DNA of 10,252 nt. Source: Clostridia bacterium (GTDB taxonomy: Bacteria; Bacillota_A; Clostridia; Oscillospirales; CAG-272). Made by a program: the position numbers and the translations under genes. Below the pieces are notes generated by a model. It was given only the letters and a program-made list of their open reading frames with translations. It was not told the origin of the DNA and made no database searches. The stretch is taken from positions 1 to 10,252 of the forward strand of contig JAFUQY010000042.1 in assembly GCA_017472105.1 (NCBI GenBank), given 5' to 3'. Positions 1 to 7,303 of the stretch are shown here, in pieces (position 1 is the first letter of the stretch; each line of letters begins with the position of its first letter).

Positions 1-656
1 GCGATGGAGAAATGCTCCCGTCCGTAGGTCAGCTCCGCGTAGATTTCGTCGGAGAGAACCATGATATCCGTGCCGCGGAGAACCTCAGCGATGGGTTCCA
101 GATCCTCGCGGGTCATGATGGCGCCGGTCGGATTGTTCGGATAGGGAAGTACGAGCAGCTTGGTCTTCGGGGTGATCGCCGCCTTCAGTTCTTCCGCTGT
201 CAGCTTGAATTTGTTTTCTTCCTTGGTGTTGATAATCACCGGAACGCCGCCCGCAAGCTCCGCAATCGGACCATAGCAGACGAACGCAGGCTGGGGAATG
301 ATGACCTCGTCTCCGGGATTCACGAGAGCACGGGTCGTCATATCGATCGCTTCACTGCCGCCGACGGTGACAATGATTTCGGTTTTCGCGTCATATTCCA
401 GCGTGAACCGGCGCTTCATGTAATCCGAGATCGCATTGTGCAGATCCATGGTTCCGGCGTTGGAGGTATAGTAGGTCTTGCCGCGCTCGAGGGATTCCAT
501 CGCCGCCACGCGGATGTGCCACGGGGTAACGAAGTCCGGCTCGCCCACAGTCAGGGAAATCACATCTTTTCTGCCTTCGAGAAGGTCAAAATACTTCCGG
601 ATTCCCGAGGGCTTGATGTCCTGTACTGTCTGAGATAAGATTTTTGCGTAGTCCAT
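1..656 (-). CDS. Class I/II PLP-dependent aminotransferase (AspC/PatA-like), C-terminus off the left edge
   Basis: This is probably a cytoplasmic fold-type I aminotransferase that moves an amino group between an amino acid and a 2-oxo acid using pyridoxal phosphate. About 218 residues are visible. They show the family's motifs in order: GEPDF near residues 38-42, the cofactor-phosphate motif TVGGSEA at 97-103, PQPAFVCY at 121-128, YPNNPTG at 172-178 (Asn that contacts PLP) and SDEIYAELTY at 202-211 (Asp and Tyr that contact the cofactor). The Schiff-base lysine would lie further downstream, beyond position 1, so activity cannot be confirmed here. The ATG at 656-654 overlaps the stop codon of the upstream Lrp-type regulator by one base, which implies translational coupling. 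The substrate is not determined. Aspartate, aromatic or N-acetyl-diaminopimelate aminotransferases are all possible, and the regulator next door fits amino-acid metabolism. The family call is firm; the substrate is unknown. Confidence 0.93.
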   Translation of the reverse strand, partial: MDYAKILSQTVQDIKPSGIRKYFDLLEGRKDVISLTVGEPDFVTPWHIRVAAMESLERGKTYYTSNAGTMDLHNAISDYMKRRFTLEYDAKTEIIVTVGGSEAIDMTTRALVNPGDEVIIPQPAFVCYGPIAELAGGVPVIINTKEENKFKLTAEELKAAITPKTKLLVLPYPNNPTGAIMTREDLEPIAEVLRGTDIMVLSDEIYAELTYGREHFSI

Positions 657-1132
657 CAGGTAATATTCCCTCTTTCGTCAACCGGAACGGAGCCGTAGAT
701 TACATCGTTGTCCTTGTACTTGCGGAGAACGAAATGGGTTGCGGTGGAAACGACGTCGTCAATGGTCGCCAGCTTTTCCGCAACGAAGAATGCCACCTCG
801 CGCATGGTCTTGCCGCGGATGAACACAGCAAGGTCAAAGCCGCCGGACATGAGATAGAGGGATTCCACCTCGGGATAGTTGTAAATCTTCTGCGCAACAT
901 GGTCGTAGCCGCGGTCGCGCTGGGGAGTGATCTTCAGCTCAATCATCGCGGACACGGATTCACGGTCGGTCTTGTCCCAGTCGATGAGGGTGTGGTAGCC
1001 GACGATGACACCGGTCTGTTCGTAGTCTTCGATCATTGCCTTGATGTCGCCCACTTCCTTTTCCAGCATCAGTGCCAGTGCTTCGTGGGACAGGCGTGCG
1101 TCGTTTTCGAGAAGTCTGAGGAGTTCTGTCAT
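656..1132 (-). CDS. Lrp/AsnC-family transcriptional regulator
   Basis: This 158-residue DNA-binding regulator has the usual Lrp/AsnC size and layout. Residues 1-50 resemble the N-terminal winged helix-turn-helix, with LLRLLENDARLSHEALA followed by the family hallmark GVIVGY at 41-46. Residues about 60-140 form the RAM (effector and oligomerisation) domain, including LMSGGFDLAVFI at 94-105, which matches the ligand-loop region of the family. The middle of the HTH (LEKEVGDIKAMIEDYEQ) is more acidic than usual, so its DNA contacts may differ from those of classical Lrp. The start at 1132 is supported by GGAG seven bases upstream on the minus strand. The gene follows the MutS-like gene by 39 bases, and its TGA overlaps the ATG of the aminotransferase. 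The expected role, by inference, is amino-acid-responsive control of the aminotransferase and perhaps of its own unit. Confidence 0.93.
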   Translation of the reverse strand: MTELLRLLENDARLSHEALALMLEKEVGDIKAMIEDYEQTGVIVGYHTLIDWDKTDRESVSAMIELKITPQRDRGYDHVAQKIYNYPEVESLYLMSGGFDLAVFIRGKTMREVAFFVAEKLATIDDVVSTATHFVLRKYKDNDVIYGSVPVDERGNIT

Positions 1133-1171
1133 AATGGTTCTCCGTTTAAGGTCGTATGACCGGAATGCGTG

Positions 1172-2797
1172 TTATTTCTGGATTTTGTTCATGATCTTGT
1201 CGAGGGACAGACCGTATTTGTCCGCGATATCGCGTGCGTAGCTCTTGCCGTCGGGACGTTCGCGGAGGATCTTGAAGCTGCGGGAACCCTTGTCGATTGC
1301 CGCAACGAGGTTGTCGATTCTGACGCCGCCCTTCGGGAGAGCCGCTGCATTGATGGCGTCCACGGAAGCTGCGAGGTCGTGCAGGTGCGTTGCGAAAATG
1401 CCGCGGCACTTGACCAAGGAGAAGCCCTGGAGCACTTCGGATGCGATGTAAGCCGCTTCGAAGGAGCCGGTGGAGGACAGGGTTTCGTCGAGGAGGATCA
1501 GGCTGTCTTTGGTGACATCGTCGAAGATATCGGACAGACGGGAGCATTCCTCGCCGAGACGTCCTTTGTTGATGGTGTCTTCACTGCCGGTCGGGAAGTG
1601 GGTGAAAATCTCGTCGCACGGGCTGATTACGCAGGAATCCGCGCATACGGGAAGACCGAGCTGTGCCATGACGAACGCGATGCCGACGGCGCAGGTGATA
1701 ACGGATTTACCGCCGCGGTTCGGACCGGTGAGAACGTAGATCATGCCGTCCTTGTCAAATGCAAAGTCGTTGGGAACCACGGGTGCGTCGAGCTTGACGG
1801 CAACGATGGGATTGCACAGACCCTTCGACTCAAACGCCTTCTCGGACATCGGTCGGATTTCCGGGTGACAGAGCGGACATCCCTTGTCGCGGAGCTTGAG
1901 CAGAAGCTCGGTAGCCTTGGTGACGAATTCAATCTCCGGCATGATGCGGATGAGGAAGTCGGTGTTTTCCAGAACGTAATGCTGGATGACCTTCTTCCAC
2001 GACCGGATGGAGGAGCGGAATACGTCGTTGATGGCACCGTTGAAGGCGTTTGCGAGAGCCATCTGCTGGTTGTCGGACTGCCCCTTTCTGAACGCCACCA
2101 GAGGCGCGATGCAGGTCATTTCGTCATTCTTGAAGTCCAGACGGAGCATCTTGTCCAGAAGCTCGCCGGATTTGAAGTGTTCGTTGTTGATGGAAAGAAC
2201 GCCGGCACGGTCAGCACGGAGCTGTGCATCGAAGTTGACGCCGATGGTCACACTCTTGATTTCGCGCACACGTGAGGTCAGTTCCTTGAGCTGGTTGTTC
2301 AGGTTTTTGTAGTATTCACTGCCGGTGAGGGTGTTGATCCGCTCTGCAAAACGGCGGAACGCGGTGCTCTTGAACTTCGGCGCCATGGGAAGAAGCTGAT
2401 CCCGGAGAAGATCGAGCAGGGAGGTGTAAAGCTCGACTTCGGTGATGCTGTACAGATAGGATTCCGTGGACGCGGCGGAGTCACTGCCCATGCGGCGAAG
2501 CTCGGTGATGTCGTTGAGGAACGGGATCATCTTGAGAAGCACCGCCGAGAGCTCGGGATTTTCCATCATGTCCGCGAAGGTGTCCTGACGGTACAGGATG
2601 ACTTCCGGGTCGCAGGTGTAGAAGGAACCGAAATCACAGCTCTTGAGATCCATCATGAAATAGAGCTCCAGCTGTTCCGCAGTGGACGGAGAGAGACGCG
2701 CGTTTTCTTCCCCCAGCATGTGACGGCGAAGGGTATCCGCATCGGGATAGAGCAGGCTGATATCGGAGGTATCAACGGTCATGTTGTTGTCTGCCAT
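1172..2797 (-). CDS. MutS-family ATPase without mismatch-recognition or Smr domain
   Basis: This 541-residue protein carries only the helical core/lever region (about 110-300) and the C-terminal ABC-type ATPase of MutS (about 340-541). The Walker A is GPNRGGKS at 358-365. DEIFTHFPTGSEDTINKGR at 395-413 fits the conserved middle of the ATPase, and the Walker B is SLILLDE at 432-438. The switch histidine region is FATHLHDL at 468-475, and the end (DGKSYARDIADKYGL, 516-530) is MutS-like. The stretch after Walker B is TLSSTGSF, not the IGRGTSTF of canonical MutS. There is no MutS1 mismatch-binding domain with its Phe-x-Glu motif and no MutS2 Smr nuclease domain, so a mismatch-repair role should not be assumed. 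A CPLCH motif at 307-311 precedes the ATPase. The start is supported by AAAGGA about ten bases upstream and by a promoter at 2871-2843. It is the first gene of the minus-strand unit. Family membership is firm; the biological role is unknown. Confidence 0.9.
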   Translation of the reverse strand: MADNNMTVDTSDISLLYPDADTLRRHMLGEENARLSPSTAEQLELYFMMDLKSCDFGSFYTCDPEVILYRQDTFADMMENPELSAVLLKMIPFLNDITELRRMGSDSAASTESYLYSITEVELYTSLLDLLRDQLLPMAPKFKSTAFRRFAERINTLTGSEYYKNLNNQLKELTSRVREIKSVTIGVNFDAQLRADRAGVLSINNEHFKSGELLDKMLRLDFKNDEMTCIAPLVAFRKGQSDNQQMALANAFNGAINDVFRSSIRSWKKVIQHYVLENTDFLIRIMPEIEFVTKATELLLKLRDKGCPLCHPEIRPMSEKAFESKGLCNPIVAVKLDAPVVPNDFAFDKDGMIYVLTGPNRGGKSVITCAVGIAFVMAQLGLPVCADSCVISPCDEIFTHFPTGSEDTINKGRLGEECSRLSDIFDDVTKDSLILLDETLSSTGSFEAAYIASEVLQGFSLVKCRGIFATHLHDLAASVDAINAAALPKGGVRIDNLVAAIDKGSRSFKILRERPDGKSYARDIADKYGLSLDKIMNKIQK

Positions 2798-2842
2798 ATT
2801 TATTATCCTTTTATAGAATTCACGTAAAATATAATCCTATTT

Positions 2843-2871
2843 ATTATACAACAGATACGCCGTACAAACAA
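2843..2871 (-). promoter_or_regulatory. Sigma-70/SigA-type promoter for the MutS-like gene unit
   Basis: On the minus strand, TTGTTT (2871-2866) is followed by a 17-base spacer and a perfect TATAAT (2848-2843). Transcription should begin near 2836, giving a leader of about 40 bases before the ATG at 2797. Position and spacing fit well; no expression evidence is available. Confidence 0.75.
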
Positions 2872-2963
2872 GGGGTAAATTATGAATTTCACACACTTTC
2901 TTCGCAAAAAACAAAAGCGGCGGAAAAAACGCTTATTTATAATATGAAGATTTCATGCGAACC

Positions 2964-2992
2964 TTGACAAAACCGGACGGATCTAGTATCAT
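2964..2992 (+). promoter_or_regulatory. Sigma-70/SigA-type promoter for the sugar isomerase/uxaC unit
   Basis: A perfect -35 box TTGACA (2964-2969) and a -10 box TATCAT (2987-2992, four of six consensus bases) are separated by exactly 17 bases. The predicted start of transcription is near 2999, about 30 bases before the ATG at 3031. This is the best plus-strand promoter in the divergent spacer. No obvious operator palindrome overlaps it, so any uronate-responsive control is not visible. Confidence 0.8.
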
Positions 2993-3030
2993 GGAAACTG
3001 AGAAAATATCAGTGAAAGCAAGGCATATAC

Positions 3031-3885
3031 ATGAGAGACTTGTACACATCCACCGGAACACTGGTGGGACATTCGAACGGATTCAACTACCGCCGGGCAC
3101 TGTGCGAAATCGCGGGACTCGTCGATCGCGGCTTCACGGACGGGCTTGAGCTGATGATGCTGAAATTCTATTACGATAAAATCGACGATGTTGCGGAGGC
3201 TGTGCGGCAGTCCGGAGTGAAGCCCGCCGTGATCCACTGCGAAAAGGACGTCGGCACGATGATCTCCGATGCGGGCATTCTTGCGCACGACGGGAAGACC
3301 GATGAAGCGGAAGCTCTGTACCGCGATGCCGAGGAGCTGTTCCGGCTCAACTGCGTGATGGCTGAGAAGCTCGCAATCCCGCGGATGGTACTGCATCTCT
3401 GGGGCGGCATCAGCTCGGACGCGCACATTGAATACAATATTTCCAAAATGGCACGCCTGAACGAAATCGCGGCGTCATACGGCACGCGGATTCTCTGCGA
3501 AAACATTCCGTCCAACCATGCCGATCCGCACACAAACTGGAAAAAGCTCCTGCCGCATCTTGGGAACGCCGGGCTGATTTTCGACACCCGGTTCGGCAAG
3601 CTCCACGAGCAGACGCGGGAAATTCTCACGGATTCTGCCGTCACGGAAAAGCTCGAGCACGTTCACATCAGCGATTTCGGCGGAACCTACCGGGATTTCC
3701 GTGCACTGCGGCCGATTCTGCATCCGGGAGAGGGAACAATCGACTTCTCCGAAGCGGCAGAACTGCTGAACGGCATCGGCTACACGGGAACCATCACGCT
3801 TGAATCCCCGGTCATGGAAGGGGAAGACGTGAACATTCCGAAGATTGAGAAAACGCTCGCGTATCTGCGAAAAACGTTCTGTTAA
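3031..3885 (+). CDS. Sugar phosphate isomerase/epimerase, xylose-isomerase-like TIM barrel
   Basis: This 284-residue cytoplasmic protein belongs to the AP endonuclease 2 / xylose-isomerase-like TIM-barrel superfamily, typical of sugar isomerases and epimerases that use a divalent metal. Likely metal and catalytic positions appear at the ends of successive strands: Glu40 (GLELMM), His69 (VIHCEKD), His122 (VLHLWGG), Glu157 (LCENIP), Asp185 (IFDTRFG), His210/His212 with Asp215 (EHVHISDF), His231 in LHPGEGTIDF, and Glu258 (TLESP). This set fits an active isomerase/epimerase, but the substrate cannot be read from it. The ATG at 3031 lies behind a modest AAGG site and a strong promoter. The gene leads the plus-strand unit, 41 bases ahead of uxaC, which suggests that it acts on a uronate or a related keto-sugar; that is inference. 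A DNA-repair endonuclease IV role is less likely given the context and motifs. Confidence 0.88.
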   Translation: MRDLYTSTGTLVGHSNGFNYRRALCEIAGLVDRGFTDGLELMMLKFYYDKIDDVAEAVRQSGVKPAVIHCEKDVGTMISDAGILAHDGKTDEAEALYRDAEELFRLNCVMAEKLAIPRMVLHLWGGISSDAHIEYNISKMARLNEIAASYGTRILCENIPSNHADPHTNWKKLLPHLGNAGLIFDTRFGKLHEQTREILTDSAVTEKLEHVHISDFGGTYRDFRALRPILHPGEGTIDFSEAAELLNGIGYTGTITLESPVMEGEDVNIPKIEKTLAYLRKTFC

Positions 3886-3926
3886 TCTGAAAATTAATAA
3901 TACCATACAATCAAAGGAGAACCGAA

Positions 3927-5348
3927 ATGAAAACATTCATGGGACAGAATTTCCTTCTGAACAACGACACCGCAAAGGCACTGTATCATCAGATTGCCGC
4001 GGATCTGCCGATCATTGACTACCACTGCCACGTATCCCCGAAGGATATCGCGGAGGACAAGCAGTATTCCAACATCACCGAGCTGTGGCTTGGCGGAGAC
4101 CATTACAAATGGCGTGCCATGAGAAGCTGCGGTGTTGAGGAAAAATACATCACCGGCGACGCATCCGATTACGAAAAGTTCAAGGCATACGCGAAAATCA
4201 TGCCCTCCCTCATCGGCAATCCGCTGTATCACTGGACACACCTCGAGCTTCAGCGGTATTTTGACTGCGAGCTGATTCTCTCCGAAGCGACCGCGGACGA
4301 AATCTGGGAGCTCACCTCCGAAAAGCTGGCGGATCCTTCGATGAGTGTACGAAATCTCATCCGCCGCTCCAATGTCGAAATCCTCTGCACCACGGACGAT
4401 CCCGCGGATTCTCTGGAATACCACAAGGCTCTCAGCGAAGACGACAGCTTTGCGACACAGGTTCTGCCCGCATTCCGTCCGGACAAATGCTTCAATATTA
4501 ACAAGCCCGGTCTTGCGGAATACTACAAGAAGCTCGGTGACGCCGCAGGAGTGGAAATCACCGACGTTGCAAGCCTCAAGGAAGCTCTGCGCCGCAGAAT
4601 CGACTTCTTTGATTCCATGGGATGCCGCACCGCCGATCACGGTCTGGACGAATTCCCGAATTTCGTGAAGCCCAACGAATACGCCGCAAATCAGGCAATG
4701 GCATGTGCGCTCGCATCCGACGGTAAGGACGTCACCTCCGAGATGCTGTGCGTGCTCAAGTGCGAAATGCTCGACTTCCTTGCCGCAGAATACGCGAAGC
4801 GCGGCTGGGTTATGCAGCTTCACATGGGCGTCTACCGCAATGCCAACGCGAATATGATGAAGAAGCTCGGTTCCGACACCGGCTTTGACGTCATCGGTCT
4901 GACCGACATCACCGCCATCATCGAGCTGCTCGACTCCATGGAATCCGGCCGCGGTCTGCCGAGAACCATTCTCTACTCCATCGATCCCACCTGCGACGGG
5001 GCAATCGGCTCCATGCTCGGTGCGTACCAGACCTCCGGCGACGGCTGTCCCAAGGTGATGCAGGGCTCCGCGTGGTGGTTCAACGACACCCTGCTCGGCA
5101 TGAGAAAGCAGATGGAAACCCTCGCAAGCCTGAGCGCATTCGGCAAATTCAACGGCATGCTCACCGACTCCCGCAGCTTCACGTCCTATCCCCGTCACGA
5201 ATACTTCCGCCGGATTCTGTGCGGCATGATCGGCGACTGGGTTGAGGACGGTCTGTATCCCTGCGACACCGAGGCTCTTGCCACCATCGTCGCGGATATC
5301 TGCTACAACAACACGAAGAACTTCTTCCGCTTCAACACTGCCAAGTAA
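3927..5348 (+). CDS. uxaC: Glucuronate isomerase (uronate isomerase)
   Basis: This enzyme interconverts D-glucuronate and D-fructuronate, and D-galacturonate and D-tagaturonate (EC 5.3.1.12), the first step of the isomerase route of uronate breakdown. At 473 residues it is full length for the family. Diagnostic stretches include DYHCHVSP at 31-38 (His33 and His35, amidohydrolase-type metal site), TTDDPAD at 155-161, QLHMGVYRN at 297-305, GSAWWFNDTLLGMR at 380-393, LTDSRSF at 412-418 and PRHEYFRR at 422-429. The start is fixed by AAAGGAGA at 3913-3920, six bases before the ATG. It lies between a TIM-barrel sugar isomerase and a MATE transporter. No fructuronate or tagaturonate reductase, dehydratase or KDG kinase gene is nearby, so the rest of the pathway must be encoded elsewhere. 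Confidence 0.97.
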   Translation: MKTFMGQNFLLNNDTAKALYHQIAADLPIIDYHCHVSPKDIAEDKQYSNITELWLGGDHYKWRAMRSCGVEEKYITGDASDYEKFKAYAKIMPSLIGNPLYHWTHLELQRYFDCELILSEATADEIWELTSEKLADPSMSVRNLIRRSNVEILCTTDDPADSLEYHKALSEDDSFATQVLPAFRPDKCFNINKPGLAEYYKKLGDAAGVEITDVASLKEALRRRIDFFDSMGCRTADHGLDEFPNFVKPNEYAANQAMACALASDGKDVTSEMLCVLKCEMLDFLAAEYAKRGWVMQLHMGVYRNANANMMKKLGSDTGFDVIGLTDITAIIELLDSMESGRGLPRTILYSIDPTCDGAIGSMLGAYQTSGDGCPKVMQGSAWWFNDTLLGMRKQMETLASLSAFGKFNGMLTDSRSFTSYPRHEYFRRILCGMIGDWVEDGLYPCDTEALATIVADICYNNTKNFFRFNTAK

Positions 5349-5360
5349 ATCCGGAGAATC

Positions 5361-6782
5361 ATGACTTTCAGACAGAAATACATCGGGGACAGAACCTTCT
5401 ACCGCGTTCTTCTGGTGCTTGTGCTTCCCATTATCATCCAGCAGGGCATCACCAATTTCGTCAGTCTTCTTGACAATCTCATGGTCGGACGGCTGGGCAC
5501 GCTTCACATGAGTGCGGTGTCCATCGTCAACCAGCTCATTTTCGTATTCAACCTTGCCATTTTCGGCGGTCTGTCCGGGGCATCCATCTTCGGCACCCAG
5601 TTCTTCGGCGTCGGTGACTGGAAGGGCATGCGCGACACATTCCGCTTCAAGATGCTCTTTTCCGTCATCACCTCCGTGATTGCGATTGCGGTTTTCCTCC
5701 TGTACGGCGACGATCTGGTTCTGCTGTTCCTCAAAAGTGAGACCAACTCGACCGAGGATATCGCACGTACCGTGGAGCTGGCGATGGATTACTTCAATAT
5801 CGCGCTGATCGGTCTGGTGCCGTTCGCCATTGTGCAGGTCTACGCCGGAACGCTCCGCGAAACCGGGGAAACCATGACGCCCATGATCGCCGGATGCGCG
5901 GCAATTGCGGTCAACTTCACATTCAATCTGCTCCTCATCTACGGCTATCTCGGATTTCCGAAGATGGGTGTTGCGGGTGCGGCTCTGGCGACGGTCATGT
6001 CCCGCTTTGTCGAGCTTGCAATCGTGGTATTCTTCACCCACCGCGCAAAGGACGGGGAAGGACAGTGCAGGTTCAGATTCATCGAAGGCGCGTACAGAAG
6101 TCCCCGGGTTCCCATGCTGCTGGTGAAGAAGATTGCAGTTACGGGAACGCCGCTTCTGCTCAACGAAATCCTCTGGTCGCTCGGAACCACGTTCATCAAC
6201 CAGAATTATTCCACCCGCGGCATCACTGTCATCGCGGCAACCAACATCACCACAACGGCGTGGAACCTCTTCTGCGTCATTATGTTCGCGATGGGTACTG
6301 CCGTGTCCATCCTCGTCGGTCAGAAGCTCGGCGCGGGTGACAGGGATGGGGCAATCGACGTGGACAGAAAGCTCCTCTTCTTCACGTTCGTGTCCCACTG
6401 CGTCATTGCACTGCTGGTCATCGCATCCGCTCCGTTCATTCCGCTTCTGTACAACGTGGAGCCGGAGGTCAAGGCGCTGGCGACGAAATGCCTCATGGTA
6501 GCCGGTGCGTCCCTGCCCGTGCATGCGCTGATCCACGTCATTTATTTCACCGTACGCTCCGGCGGCAAAACGGGCATCACCTTCCTGTTCGACTCGGTTT
6601 ACACCTGGGCTGTTCCGGCGATGCTGTCCCTCTTCCTCTGCCGCTTCACGAGCCTTCCCATCATCTGGGTCTACTTCATCATCCAGTTCTCCGACATCAT
6701 CAAGCTGGCAATCGGCATTCCGATGATAAAATCCGGCTTCTGGGCGAACTGCGTCATCAACGACGTGAAGGAGACCGATTAA
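5361..6782 (+). CDS. MATE-family cation-coupled multidrug/metabolite transporter
   Basis: This 473-residue integral membrane protein has about twelve hydrophobic segments in two homologous halves, as expected for a MATE exporter driven by Na+ or H+. Family-like stretches include VLPIIIQQGITNFVSLLDNLMVGRLG (about 21-46, with the conserved D-x-x-M-V-G loop), LRETGETMTPM at 165-175, NFTFNLLLIYGYLG at 185-198, GVAGAALAT at 203-211, GQKLGAGDRDGA at 320-331 and a second-half YFTVRSGGKT at 395-404. The start lies 12 bases after the uxaC stop with GGAG at 5353-5356, a short spacing, so the two are probably co-transcribed. MATE proteins usually export drugs or metabolites, so its place behind uxaC does not show that it imports uronates. 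The substrate is unknown. Confidence 0.95.
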   Translation: MTFRQKYIGDRTFYRVLLVLVLPIIIQQGITNFVSLLDNLMVGRLGTLHMSAVSIVNQLIFVFNLAIFGGLSGASIFGTQFFGVGDWKGMRDTFRFKMLFSVITSVIAIAVFLLYGDDLVLLFLKSETNSTEDIARTVELAMDYFNIALIGLVPFAIVQVYAGTLRETGETMTPMIAGCAAIAVNFTFNLLLIYGYLGFPKMGVAGAALATVMSRFVELAIVVFFTHRAKDGEGQCRFRFIEGAYRSPRVPMLLVKKIAVTGTPLLLNEILWSLGTTFINQNYSTRGITVIAATNITTTAWNLFCVIMFAMGTAVSILVGQKLGAGDRDGAIDVDRKLLFFTFVSHCVIALLVIASAPFIPLLYNVEPEVKALATKCLMVAGASLPVHALIHVIYFTVRSGGKTGITFLFDSVYTWAVPAMLSLFLCRFTSLPIIWVYFIIQFSDIIKLAIGIPMIKSGFWANCVINDVKETD

Positions 6783-6785
6783 CGA

Positions 6786-6790
6786 AAGGA
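6786..6790 (+). promoter_or_regulatory. Ribosome binding site that sets a TTG start
   Basis: AAGGA ends seven bases before the TTG at 6798-6800, in the 15-base gap after the MATE gene. No in-frame ATG or GTG sits at a suitable distance, and the first residues after the TTG already match the conserved N-terminus of the family. This supports TTG as initiator. Confidence 0.7.
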
Positions 6791-6797
6791 TACTCCC

Positions 6798-7268
6798 TTG
6801 AAACTTCTTTTCAAACAACGCTTTTTCTCGTGGTTCGATTCCTACGACATCTACGACGAGGCCGGAAACACCGTTTTCACCGTCGAGGGTCAGTTGTCGC
6901 TGTCCAAGTGCCTGAATGTCTACGATCCGCAGGGAAATCTCCTCGGGTACGCCGAAAGACAGATCCTCACCTTCCTGCCCAAGTTCGATATCCACATCGA
7001 CGGCGAGTACAAGGGCACGGTGACGAAGGAATTCTCGTTCTTCAAGCCGTCCTTTGACATCGACTACCTCGGCTGGCACGTCGATGGCGACATTTTCGAG
7101 TGGGATTACGAAATTATCTCCTCGACCGGGGAAGTCATGGCGGTGGTATCGAAGGAACTCTTCAACTTCACCGACACCTACGTGCTCGACGTCAAGTATC
7201 CCCAGTCCGCTCTGCATGTTCTGATGCTGGTGCTGGCGATCGACGCGGAAAAGGAATCACGGAACTGA
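6798..7268 (+). CDS. LURP-one-related / YxjI-like protein (Tubby-C-like fold)
   Basis: This 156-residue protein resembles the LURP-one-related (YxjI, formerly DUF567) family, which adopts a Tubby-C-terminal-like beta barrel around a hydrophobic helix. Visible family-like features are the opening QRFFSWFDSYDIYDEAGN (about 7-24), an early beta hairpin ending in FTVEG, the LTFLPKFDI strand pair at 58-66, and the C-terminal hydrophobic helix ALHVLMLVLAIDAEKES at 138-154. Length is normal for bacterial members. The biochemical function of the bacterial family is not established; lipid or membrane association has been proposed by analogy with Tubby and scramblase folds. Initiation is at TTG behind AAGGA. 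It sits 15 bases after the MATE gene and 35 bases before the deacetylase gene, so co-expression is likely. There is no signal peptide. Confidence 0.82.
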   Translation: MKLLFKQRFFSWFDSYDIYDEAGNTVFTVEGQLSLSKCLNVYDPQGNLLGYAERQILTFLPKFDIHIDGEYKGTVTKEFSFFKPSFDIDYLGWHVDGDIFEWDYEIISSTGEVMAVVSKELFNFTDTYVLDVKYPQSALHVLMLVLAIDAEKESRN

Positions 7269-7291
7269 AACAGATTTTGATAAAGGACTTT

Positions 7292-7295
7292 GGAG
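7292..7295 (+). promoter_or_regulatory. Ribosome binding site that sets the deacetylase start
   Basis: GGAG at 7292-7295 lies eight bases before the ATG at 7304. It selects this start over the in-frame ATG at 7100, which would overlap the preceding gene by 169 bases and place an arginine-rich stretch ahead of the signal peptide. Confidence 0.7.
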
Positions 7296-7303
7296 TAAAA
7301 CAT

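Noticed and set aside
12..638. A plus-strand open frame of 208 codons at the left edge
   Set aside because: It is the antisense of the aminotransferase, whose minus-strand translation carries all family motifs.
1169..2275. A plus-strand open frame of 368 codons inside the MutS-like gene
   Set aside because: It is codon-aligned with the sense gene, so the same codon bias explains it. It has no recognisable motif and lies opposite a clear ATPase.
2915..2934. AAGCG...CGCTT inverted repeat in the divergent spacer
   Set aside because: The stem is only five base pairs with a ten-base loop, and no gene ends upstream on either strand, so it is not a terminator. It is too weak to call an operator.
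2938..2943. A perfect TATAAT on the plus strand upstream of the sugar isomerase gene
   Set aside because: No -35-like hexamer lies 16-18 bases upstream (the bases there are AAGCGG or near it). The TTGACA/TATCAT pair just downstream is a much better promoter.
3031..3885. Endonuclease IV (Nfo) for the TIM-barrel protein
   Set aside because: The fold superfamily is shared, but placement directly before uxaC favours a sugar isomerase/epimerase, and I could not recognise the characteristic Nfo signature stretches.
3894..7217. A minus-strand open frame of 1107 codons opposite uxaC, the MATE gene and the LURP-one gene
   Set aside because: All three plus-strand genes share the same frame, and the minus frame is codon-aligned with them. 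Stops there require sense TTA, CTA or TCA codons, which this G/C-rich codon usage avoids. The translation is low in hydrophobic order, has no domain, and the sense genes are well-supported families.
7100..7303. An upstream in-frame extension of the deacetylase, starting at ATG 7100
   Set aside because: It overlaps the LURP-one gene by 169 bases, lacks a ribosome site, and would bury the signal peptide and lipobox. ATG 7304 has GGAG at the right distance.
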